Assembly (NCBI GenBank): GCA_963810905.1
Contig: CAWEPG010000001.1
Coordinates: 310,001-374,000 of the forward strand
Direction of reading: 5' to 3'
DNA length: 64,000 nucleotides
From: CAWBAT01 sp963810905
GTDB lineage: Bacteria; Acidobacteriota; Terriglobia; Versatilivoradales; Versatilivoraceae
The translations under genes and the position numbers were made by a program. The notes under the pieces are model-generated. The model worked only from the letters and a program-made list of their open reading frames with translations. It ran no database searches and was not told where the DNA came from. Every line of letters starts with the position of its first letter. Position 1 is the stretch's first letter. Below are positions 55,942-64,000 of the stretch, in pieces.

Positions 55942-57799
55942 ATGAAAACTCCAGCTAGGAAGCCGCTCCGGCTGTGGCCGGGCGTGGCCATCGCAATACT
56001 GCAGGTCCTGGTTACATTTGGCATCTCTGTCGTCGCCCCCGATAACACGCTCCTCAGAGTGTTAGCGGGACCCGCCTGCACATTGGCTGTCGTCCTGTGG
56101 TGGGTGTTCTTTAGCCGGGCGCCTTGGTCCGAGCGCTTGGGGGCGGTCGGCCTGATGGTAGCCGCGCTTTTCGCGACGTCGCGCATCATCGACAAGTCGC
56201 TTGCGACGGGGGCGCAAGGGATGTTGTTCCCCATCTTGGCTATCCCGGTCTTGGGCTTCGCATTTGTCGTGTGGGCGGTAGCCACTCGTCGTCTCTCGGA
56301 TGGACCTCGGCGCGTGACAATGGTCGCGACCATCTTGCTGGCGTGTGGAGCGTGGGCGCTCGTCAAGACCGGTGGCTTCACCGCCAGCGGCTTCCATAAC
56401 GACCTGCAATGGCGGTGGGCGAAGACTCCCGAGGAGCGGCTCCTGAGCAAATCCGGCAACGAGCTGGGGGCGCTGCCGCCGGTTGGGGCAGCAGCGGAGG
56501 CTCCCACGAATCGGCTCGTGGCCAAAGCCGGCAGCGAGCCGGAGGAACTCCCGCGGGTTCGGGCAGCAGTCAAGACTCCTGAGAAACGGCTCGTGGCCAA
56601 AGCTGGTGATGCGTCGGAGCCGTTGCGGTCGGTAGCACCCGACACCATTGCCGAATGGCCTGGTTTTCGCGGACCCCATCGCGACGACATCATCCCCGGC
56701 GTGCGGATCACGACCGACTGGACTGCGTCGCCGCCGGTTGCGCTGTGGCGCCGACCGATCGGACCGGGCTGGTCGTCCTTCGCGGTCCACGGCGGCCTCC
56801 TCTACACCCAAGAGCAGCGCGGTCCCGACGAGGTCGTTGCTTGCTACAAACTGACCACGCGGCGAGCCGGTGTGGGCACACCGCGATCCCACCCGGTTCT
56901 GGGAGTCGAATGGAGGCCCCGGTCCGCGTGCGACGCCGACCCTCAGCGACGGGCGCGTGTACACATTCGGTGGGACCGGCATCCTGAACGCGCTCAACGC
57001 CGCTGACGGCGCTGTCATGTGGTCTCGCAACGCGGCGTCCGACACCGGCACGAAGATTCCGCACTGGGGCTTCGCGAGCTCGCCATTGGTGGTCGGCGAT
57101 ATCGTCATCATTGCTACCGCTGGCCAGCTCGCCGCCTACGACCTCGCCACCGGCGCGCGGCGCTGGTCTGGCCCGGCCCACGGCGTGAGCTACAGCTCGC
57201 CGCATCTATTGACAATCGACGGAGTCCCGCAGGTCCTGCTGTTGAGCGAAGCCGGCGCGACCAGCGTCGCGCTGGCCGACGGCACGCTGCTCTGGGAGCA
57301 CCCCTGGCCAGGTTACCCCATCGTGCAGCCCGCCCTGACCGAAGACGGCGACGTACTGATGAGCGTTAGCGACAGCAGTGGGACGCGTCGCCTCGCGGTC
57401 GGGCACGGACTCGGCGGATGGACCATCGAAGAGCGCTGGACCTCGATCGGGCTGAAGCCCTACTTCAACGACTTCGTCGTGCACAATGGCCATGCCTTCG
57501 GCTTCGACGGCAGCATCCTCGCGTGTATTGACCTCAAGGACGGCAAGCGCGCCTGGAAGGGGGGACGCTACGGCAACGGCCAGCTCGTCCTGCTGCCCGA
57601 TCAGGACCTGCTGCTGGTGCTGTCGGAGGAGGGTGAGCTGGCGCTGGTCAAGGCGACCCCAGATCAGTTCACAGAACTCGCGCGGTTCCCAGCGATCAAA
57701 GGCAAGACCTGGAACCACCCGGTACTGGCCGGCGACGTCCTGCTGGTTCGCAACGGCGAGGAAATGGCCGCATTCCGGTTGTCCCTCGCAGCACGCTGA
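55942..57799 (+). pseudogene. Membrane-anchored PQQ-type beta-propeller protein, frameshifted
   Basis: About 620 residues when joined. Start ATG 55942 follows GGAGCCCAAA; an upstream extension to 55885 lacks such a site. Four to five N-terminal membrane helices (WPGVAIAILQVLVTFGISVV, TLAVVLWWVFFS, FPILAIPVLGFAFVVWAVAT) are followed by three tandem repeats of about 25 residues (55942 frame codons 161-231: KTPEERLLSKSG, APTNRLVAKAGS, KTPEKRLVAKAGD), then a PQQ_2-like propeller (WPGFRGPHRDDIIPG). Near 56862 the frame slips; the continuation from EPVWAHRDPTRFWESNG goes through TPTLSDGRVYTFGGTGILNA to the stop at 57799. Clearly GC-richer than its neighbours by eye, suggesting acquisition. Confidence 0.8.
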
Positions 57800-57960
57800 G
57801 GAGTGCTGAGTGGGTGTTACCTTGGCCGCCATTGTAATGAGGGAACTCACTTTGAGGATTTGCCCGCATGTAAGTTTACTCGTGACAATGGCTGTACCAG
57901 AAGGCGGTGCCACGATCACCCGAGTCGTGTCGCCTAGTGTTTACTAGAACTACGTCCAAG

Positions 57961-58191
57961 TTAACGTATTACGGCGTGACCGGAAACCGAAGCGATTGGA
58001 ATGAGCAGCCAAGGGCGGTCCCCAGCTAGATTCCCAGGTCGAATGAGCCGAGTTCCACGAGACCACTTAGAAGACCTTCGATCTCGGCAGACTCCGCTGC
58101 CCAGAAGTTCCTGTATAAGCATACGAAGGGGAGCCATCCCTTTGAATTTCTTCAACAACCTAAGATTCCTCAAAAGACACATGTCAGCCAA
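57961..58191 (-). pseudogene. Decayed tyrosine-recombinase fragment, repeat copy B
   Basis: The minus frame gives MLIQELLGSGVCRDRRSSKW, then GNLAGDRPWLLIPIASVSGH, matching copy A at 36283-36570 (MQELLG, GNLGGNRLRLLIPIASVSGY). The two DNA segments agree at roughly four bases in five over 150 bases. The opening helix LLKKFKGMAPLRMLIQ is the eroded counterpart of LRHxFASMLIQ. A short recombinase-derived dispersed repeat. Confidence 0.5.
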
Positions 58192-58212
58192 GCTGTTGCT
58201 GTGGCGTGCTTT

Positions 58213-59262
58213 TTAGGGGAATGTATAAGAGGTCCCCGAGCTGCTGCCATAGTCACTACCAGAGAGAGTGGCTGGTGGACGGTTATCCCAGTTACCGTAA
58301 AACGTGAAATTCCACCAGAAATGATTGAAGATTTCGATGGAATAAATGATGTTCGTATTGAAACGGACTCGGCCAGGCTGGGAAAGGGCAGGGAGGAGAC
58401 TGGCACTAAGGTTGAGATTCGTCTTCTTGAACTTGAATGCTTGAACTCTTGTCGAAATGAGGGCGGCGATCAGGTTTTGATTGTCTGGAAGCCCGCCGCT
58501 TGGAACGTAGTTTGTGCCTTGCCAGGCCAGTCCTCCTGTCAACGCAATACGCGCCCGATTCGTGTTCTTGAGATAACGGCCGATGCCGGCACCTACCGAG
58601 GTTTGAAGATCGATTCCTTGCGAGGAACTCTGAAGAAAATCTGCGAGGCCTGCATAATACCAATTATTCCAACGCAAGTTACGTTCCGCTGAGATAGTCA
58701 ATTGATTTCGGGTCGTTGTGGTCGCTCCTTCGCTGCTAGATAGAGCCGTACTATAGCTCGCTTGTGCAGACCAACGGGCGCGTACATACTTAAGCTGTGA
58801 GCTAAGATTGTATTGGGTGTTACTATTGCTTTTGGAAAAGATCAGCCCACCGTTGATGCTCCCACTGAATCGACGCCAAAATGTCTCGGAAGTTTGTCCC
58901 ACCTCCACGATCTCTTTCCGGGCAAGGACGACCTGTTGGGAAGGCGCTTCTGTGATCTCAATTTTGACCGGCTCATCGGCGGGCGTCTCCGGGGTTTTGA
59001 GAGTTCCCGTGTAGATAAAACCGGCCTGAGTTTTTACCAGGAACAATTGGCTGCTCTCCAGCCGGGCCACTTTAGACCAGTCAACCGAGATCGTGCCATC
59101 GACATAATCAACACCTGCGTAGAGTACGCCCTCCTCGAGCCTTTTGATCTCGCATGTCCAGTGGTCGCCGTTCTTCATCACAATCGTGTCAATCTTCGGT
59201 CGCCCACAGAGAGGTACGGCAGAAAAAATGAAATAGAGAAGAATAAGAAATCTGGTTTTCAT
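58213..59262 (-). CDS. DUF481-family outer-membrane-like protein
   Basis: 349 residues from ATG 59262 (AGGAGG 14 bases upstream, slightly far). Signal peptide MKTRFLILLYFIFSAVPL; then a beta-rich DUF481 domain starting DTIVMKNGDHWTCEIKRLEE, with the periodic aromatic strands of a small beta-barrel (NQLTISAERNLRWNNWYYAG, GRYLKNTNRARIALTGGLAW, IFNHFWWNFTFYGNWDNRPP). DUF481 proteins are salt-stress-associated putative outer-membrane proteins. It appears complete at its C-terminus. Between 59263 and 59631 no gene is seen; G/C-tract repeats (59463-59535) occupy part of it. Confidence 0.87.
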   Translation of the reverse strand: MKTRFLILLYFIFSAVPLCGRPKIDTIVMKNGDHWTCEIKRLEEGVLYAGVDYVDGTISVDWSKVARLESSQLFLVKTQAGFIYTGTLKTPETPADEPVKIEITEAPSQQVVLARKEIVEVGQTSETFWRRFSGSINGGLIFSKSNSNTQYNLSSQLKYVRARWSAQASYSTALSSSEGATTTTRNQLTISAERNLRWNNWYYAGLADFLQSSSQGIDLQTSVGAGIGRYLKNTNRARIALTGGLAWQGTNYVPSGGLPDNQNLIAALISTRVQAFKFKKTNLNLSASLLPALSQPGRVRFNTNIIYSIEIFNHFWWNFTFYGNWDNRPPATLSGSDYGSSSGTSYTFP

Positions 59263-59631
59263 GGCGAATTGACATTCCTCCTTCTGCGAACAACAACTAG
59301 CATCCTGACAGCCTGGCTGGCAGGTGGCCGCAACTCGACTCGGGAGGGCAAACGGCATAATTTGATTAAAACGGGTATATGCTACGAAGAGAAGTGGAGA
59401 ATTGCCAGAATTGTTATTTCGAGGTTATCCAAACTCAATGACGATCCTTCCTCCTTGCGCAAGGAAGGGGCGAGGGGGAGGTTTACGAACGTCGAGCATC
59501 ACCCCCCGAAGTCCCCCCTTTTCTAAGGGAGGACGACCCAAGATCGCAGTGCCACGGTGAGTGTCGAATTTGAATTGCGATTATTTATTCGGCTTGAACT
59601 CGATTACCGCTTCATATTCGTTCAACAAGGT

Positions 59632-62147
59632 CTAGAAAACTACTCCAACTTGAGCCTGGAAAGAGCGGGGCGAGACGAAATGGGTGCCACTGAAAGTGGA
59701 AAGAAAATTGTAAAGTGCCTCCTTGTTTCCCAAATTAAGGGCTGTTAAGCGCAATACCATTCGAACTTTTTCGGTGCGCAGCAGGTTATTGGAACCCACG
59801 CTCAGTCCGAAAAGATTTCGAGGAGTAATTCGAGGAGGATTGTGATCATCATTTTCTGTTCCATTAGCGGGAATTCTCAACCGCAGAGCACCTTGATTTG
59901 GATCTCCGCATTGCGTTAGTCCCCTGGGTCGGCGTTGCAAAAGTGCTCCCACAGAACAGGCCGATCTGGGCCTGCTGGTCGGGTGTCAGGGTCAGAGCTG
60001 TCGCGTAGTCGGGAACATTGCCCGCCACCACGCCACTGTCATATCGCCACGAAAAGTCTATGTAAGGTTCAATTTTCTTCAATTGGTGGAACTGATATTG
60101 CACATGAGTCGTTTGCTGGAACGCCTGGTCATGGTCGATACGGAAAACACCCGGGGGTATATCCGAGTTAAAGAACAGTCCACCTGATTCCGGGGGAAAG
60201 AAACGTGCCCTGGTGTGGCCCGCAACCATGAAAGCGGAGAGTCCTTTGTAGTCCGCCAGATTGACACGCAACGCAACTCCGTCGATCTTGGAATTGTGCC
60301 AGGCTATCGGAAACGCGATCGAAGTGTCGAGGATGACGTTAAAGTCGTAAGAGTTGTTTGTATACTTCCAGAAATAATCTGCATCAAGAATGATCCACTT
60401 GCCTATCCCCTGTTGTACCCCGACATTGAACTGGTTGCGAGTACCGGGTTTCAAAGGATCATTGCTGGAGGAGGCAAGGATTCCATCGGCCAGTCCGCCT
60501 GCTCCGGCCTCACTCGAGAGAATGAGATTTTCGTTGTAAGGAGTCTCGAAAGTGCGCGTGTAAGAGCCCCGCAAGACCGTGTTGGTCGGCTTGATATGGT
60601 ATGAAACGCCAACTCGCGGCTGCAACCCATGCCCACTGCTAATCCCATTGTAGTTGTCAAAACGGAGGCCGAGGTTGATTGTCAGATCGTGAAGCGAGAG
60701 GGTGTCTTGCGCGTAAAACGCTTCTTGCTTGATATCGGTGTGGCCATGAAAAATATACTCGCTACCGCCCCGGGTCAGGTCATAGGGCGCTAATCCAGGG
60801 TCATAATTATCGCTCGACGGATCATTGACCGCTCGGGTCCGTAATGCCAAATTGAAAGTTCTCAGTGAGAAACGTATGTGAGAATTGCACGCCAAATTTG
60901 AAATTATTGATTCCTTTAACGCGGGAGACATCGGCCCGGATACCCACGTTATTGAGCCGCCGCTGTTGGCCGAAGGTTTCAGGCTGGTCAGAAAACGGGT
61001 CAGGACTGGGATAATACCAGACCTGATCGAGCCGGTAGTAGGGGTTAACCGTCAGAAGTGTGTTTGGATCAAAAGTATGCACCCAGCCTGGAGCAACATT
61101 GATGGTGCGAACCAACTGTCCTTGATCCTGCCCAACGGCCTGTTGGTCATAGGTATTCGGTGTATCGAATCGGTTACGAGCTAAAAATAGATTGAAATGA
61201 ATGGTATCTTTCGGAGTCGGGCTGAAATCGAATCGATCAAATAGGTTTGTGTTTGTGCCGGGGCCATGGAAGACGTCGAATTCCGGGGCGTCCAAGAAAC
61301 GGCCTGAGCGCTCAAAGTTAAAGGCGATAAAGTTACCCACTTTGGGTTTCCCTACAGCCAAATCGCCTTGCAGGTCAGTGGTACCGAAGCTGCCATACTG
61401 GGTGAGAAAACTACCGGTTGGCTTCGGGATTCCCATACCCAGAGCGGGTGATCGCATTGACCACCAAGCTGGTTTTGTCCCCGTACTCAGCAGGCACGGC
61501 ACCAGTGATGACCTCCATCGACTGAATGGCATTGACCGGAATTTGGGTTGAAAAGGCTTTACTCTGCTGGTCTGAAATCGGTTGGTTGTCGATGGAGAAA
61601 GAAGTTTGAGCATGATCCCCCAAAGGATGGAAAAATCCGTTGGAGTCGCTGGTGACGCCGGGGGAGGCTAAGGAGATGACATCACTGAGTCCCGAACCCG
61701 GTGAGCTATGAGGCAGTTGGGACATGAGTGTCTTGTCTATGTCGGTATGCGCCCAAGGAATGTTTTCCACCATCCCGCCCGCGCCAGCCTCAACGTCAAC
61801 CTCAAGCGTAAGAGTCCCAATTTCAAGTGATATCTTCAAGCTAAGAGGAACCGATGAGCGCACCGTTAAATCCTGATGCATTTCTTTGAATCCGTTCGCG
61901 GCCACATGCAAGTGATAAATGTTGGGAGGGATGTTTGTTAAGCGAAAATTTCCGGCAGTCGTCTGTCATCGTCTGGCGTCGAAATCCGGTTATCAGAATT
62001 TTGAATTTCTACCGTGGCCCCATCGAATCACGGCGTCTGTAGGAATCAGTGACAACCCCCTCCATCGTTCCGGCAGTTCCGATGGATTGGGCTGAATATT
62101 GATAATCCGAAACAGAAGAATACAACTACAAATATTAATGGATTCAA
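59632..62147 (-). pseudogene. TonB-dependent receptor with carboxypeptidase regulatory domain, multiply frameshifted
   Basis: The pieces of one outer-membrane receptor lie in order on the minus strand: a possible TTG start at 62147 with a signal-like stretch (NPLIFVVVFFCFGLSIF); an N-terminal CarboxypepD_reg segment in three frames (GTMEGVVTDS, DGATVEIQNSDNRIST, GNFRLTNIPPN); a plug domain (SMEVITGAVPAEYGDKTSLV); barrel strands (FGTTDLQGDLAVGKPKVGNF, TLSLHDLTINLGLRFDNYNG); and a C-terminal frame ending FQAQVGVVF with a terminal phenylalanine. Frames change near 59950, 60870, 61500 and more than once between 61960 and 62080. About 840 residues if intact. Substrate unknown. It resembles but is distinct from the intact Oar-like gene at 24.5 kb. 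Confidence 0.75.
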
Positions 62148-62330
62148 TCTTGGGTTCACTGTAAGTGGCTCCTGGATCTAAAATCAAATGGGCGCATCTT
62201 GGAGCTGAATGTGTGCAACCCCATGATTGGTAAAAAGTGCCTCTCGGTTGGATGCCGATTCACAAGCAAAAAGGATGCGGATATCACAACCAAAACTGAA
62301 TCAGGATTCATTCACGGGGTGATGCTTAGC

Positions 62331-62711
62331 CTAGAGTGTGTATTCTTGTATGGGAGGAGCTCTGGAGAGATTTAACTGTTGGCAAAGAAGTTTATTCAAA
62401 GCCGGCCTGGGCTCGACGACGGCGTATCCAATCTGTCCGGGTTCGGCAATGAGAACTTGAGTAGGGAAGACAACAAATTGCAGTCTCTTGCAAATGCAAG
62501 CGTGACAAGGGGGAAGTTTGTCAGGTCCGGGTCCTTCTGAAGTTTTGTGAAGAAAGCTGCTGCCTGGTAGTGAATGGGGATTTGTTTCGTATCCTATTGA
62601 ACTACAAGTATGTAGGCTGGTGTGGAAAAGGCTTGAAAGGATGAAAACAAGCAGGAGACAGCTGGCGAACTTGTTTGGTTCCACATTCCGATGTGGCGAT
62701 ATTTTCGTCAT
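62331..62711 (-). CDS. Small exported cysteine-motif protein
   Basis: 126 residues from ATG 62711 (alternative ATG 62738; neither has a strong Shine-Dalgarno). A signal-type helix (FASCLLLVFILSSLFHTSLH) is followed by a segment with CHACICK, then FVVFPTQVLIAEPGQIGYAV and PPIQEYTL. The His/Cys pattern recalls small DUF2946-like proteins that sit beside TonB receptors in metal-related loci, but the match is by eye only. It lies upstream of the TonB receptor on the same strand, 180 bases away. Confidence 0.5.
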   Translation of the reverse strand: MTKISPHRNVEPNKFASCLLLVFILSSLFHTSLHTCSSIGYETNPHSLPGSSFLHKTSEGPGPDKLPPCHACICKRLQFVVFPTQVLIAEPGQIGYAVVEPRPALNKLLCQQLNLSRAPPIQEYTL

Positions 62712-62738
62712 AAGTAGAGAAAATCGCCCTAATGTCAT

Positions 62739-63058
62739 CGACGAGTTAGATTACACCCGGGCTCTTTAGGTTGTCAAGCTTCCGGCTCATAGGTGACGAT
62801 TAGTAGTATTGCGCTTGACCAGGCCTATGCAAGATTTTCGCTCTAGTTTCGCAAACCTCCATCCACAGCCATGGTCTTCTGTTCAGAAATCCGTCTTATT
62901 GGCCCCTCCAGTTCACTTACCCTCGCACCCCTAATTAGTCTGGGGGCATAGCCACTCCAGTGGATGGGATTTAAGAGAAACAATGGGGAGGGGGATTGAA
63001 TGTTAGATTTGCTTTTTTGCGCTCTGTGAGATTGGTCATCATCGATTGAAAGCCAGTA
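62739..63058. other. Intergenic region, no gene recognised
   Basis: A/T-moderate sequence between the small exported protein and the kinase-TonB gene with no convincing frame, RNA or repeat visible. Confidence 0.4.
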
Positions 63059-64000
63059 CTAAGGAGTTGTTTCGACTGGAAAGACAGCAGTGGCGGAACT
63101 GTCAAACTCGAATCTTAACAGCCACTCACTCGAAACTTCACGACCATCCAATTTCGCCGGAGCAAATTTCCAGCCGCGCGCGGCTTGAGTTGCCTGATTG
63201 GCAAAATATTTGCTCTTTGCAGGAGTATCCAATACCGCTTCCACCACATTGCCTGAAGGGTCAACAGTAACTTTCACGTTGACCTTCAACTTGCCTTGAA
63301 TGGTTTCTCGAGACCTCTGAGACACCTCGGGCAAGACTTGGTGGAGAACTTCACCTTTGATCAGGCTGCTAGTGGGTTTGTTCAAAACTGGCTCGGTCTG
63401 AGGAGAGCCAGGCGGGGAAGGGGTCCCTCCGGGACTCTCCGTTGCATCGCTCGGCCCTTTCGGAGACTGTGTCGTATCGGGGACCGCCGTGCTCTGCTCT
63501 GGATTTGGATGAGCCACTTGGGATTCGGTTATGGGGGAGGGGGGGTGCTGAGAGATGGGACGACGGTGCAGTAGACTTGGAATAACCAGTATTCCGGCGA
63601 GCACAAGGCAGACCGCAACCCAAAGAGACATGGAACGCCGCTTTCCGACGACTCCTTCGACTCCTTCCAAACTGGCAGTCGCATTCGTCTGAATCTGGGG
63701 CAAAGGTGAAGGCGGATTCAGCTTCATAGCGATATCATCCAATGTGAACCGCTGTTGCGGATCCACATGGAGACAATTCCTGACGATCTCCAGAAATGGC
63801 GCAGGCAATGTCTTCGGTACTACAACTTCCGCTTCTTCCTTCTTCTCTCGCACTGGGACATGCTGCGTTAGTGCTTCGGCCAGCATGATACCCAGCGCCC
63901 AAACGTCCCCCGATGGGGATGCCTTTCCCATGTGCGGCCTCAGGTGGGTCGTAAGCATCCGGCTTCCCCAGCACTCCACTGGGTTCATTCATCAGAGGAT
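63059..64000 (-). CDS. Ser/Thr kinase C-lobe fused to a TonB-like C-terminal domain (partial, frameshifted)
   Basis: The gene begins beyond the window end. What is present: kinase subdomains IX-XI (SGDVWALGIMLAEALTQHVP, CLHVDPQQRFTLDDIAMKL), one transmembrane segment (MSLWVAVCLVLAGILVIPSL), a Pro/Ser-rich periplasmic linker, and a TonB C-terminal-type domain (KLKVNVKVTVDPSGNVVEAV, AARGWKFAPAKLDGREVSSE WLL). Between the window edge and about 63932 the frame differs by one base: AYDPPEAAHG in one frame passes to GKASPSGDVW in the other. The fusion of a kinase and a TonB-like domain across the membrane is known in several Acidobacteria and Deltaproteobacteria. The role, perhaps phosphorylation-linked envelope signalling, is inferred. 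Confidence 0.8.

Noticed and set aside
56062..57111. 349-codon frame on minus strand over the PQQ gene
   Set aside because: Antisense shadow in GC-rich DNA with Arg/Pro-rich composition and no domain.

Overview
The window looks like chromosome from an Acidobacteriota-type soil bacterium; this is inferred from gene content, with no rRNA to confirm it. The indicators are an Oar-like TonB-type outer-membrane protein with an N-terminal carboxypeptidase-regulatory domain, several OmpR-type winged-helix regulators without receiver domains fused to ATPase/TPR or TolB-like/TPR modules, Hanks-type kinases, DUF1501/PSCyt-DUF1549-DUF1553 pairs, ThuA plus GMC oxidoreductase, and a sulfite/nitrite reductase with a C-terminal HEPN-like domain. 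Most genes have middling GC; the PQQ-propeller gene near 56-57.8 kb, and less strongly the 50.1-53 kb block, look GC-richer by eye.

Layout. 0-15 kb: housekeeping metabolism (siroheme reductase pair, secreted repeat protein, threonine synthase, AlaX-type editing protein, asparaginase, DUF1501/PSCyt pair, 2-hydroxyacid dehydrogenase). 15-24 kb, minus strand: M48 protease with an overlapping large secreted protein, then a metal block reading DtxR-family regulator, MscS channel, Nramp transporter, universal stress protein. Two related TTTAGAT palindromes lie before the regulator and before the divergent Oar-like gene at 24.5-28 kb. 28.5-31 kb: rpsT, tRNA-Asn with a consensus promoter and an adjacent integrase remnant, and an AraC regulator divergent from a small monooxygenase. 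31-39.5 kb: Sel1 protein, periplasmic-binding-like protein, kinase, ThuA, GMC oxidoreductase. 39.5-48.5 kb: a mirror-image regulatory island. Two paralogous winged-helix/AAA/TPR regulators face tail to tail, each with a small paralogous protein on its outer side, and each outer promoter region carries a closely similar array of 11-bp phased TTAC repeats. 48.9-53.1 kb: secreted protein, two membrane proteins, and a metallophosphoesterase/cytochrome c/heme-binding operon. 53.4-64 kb: TolB/TPR winged-helix regulator, membrane-anchored PQQ-propeller protein, DUF481 protein, broken TonB receptor, and the end of a kinase fused to a TonB-like C-terminal domain.

Two features cut across the window. 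First, about eleven loci have reading frames that continue only after a one- or two-base shift (two shifts in the secreted protein, at least six in regulator 1), and one more has an in-frame stop. Long genes beside them are intact. This could be lineage decay or consensus indel errors; the sequence alone does not decide. Second, three decayed tyrosine-recombinase fragments (29.2, 36.3 and 58.0 kb), two of them obvious copies of one another, plus other gene stubs, mark old mobile-element turnover.

The best candidates for something undescribed are the mirrored regulator/small-protein island with its phased operators, and the predicted metal regulon joining Nramp import, an MscS channel and an Oar-like outer-membrane protein.
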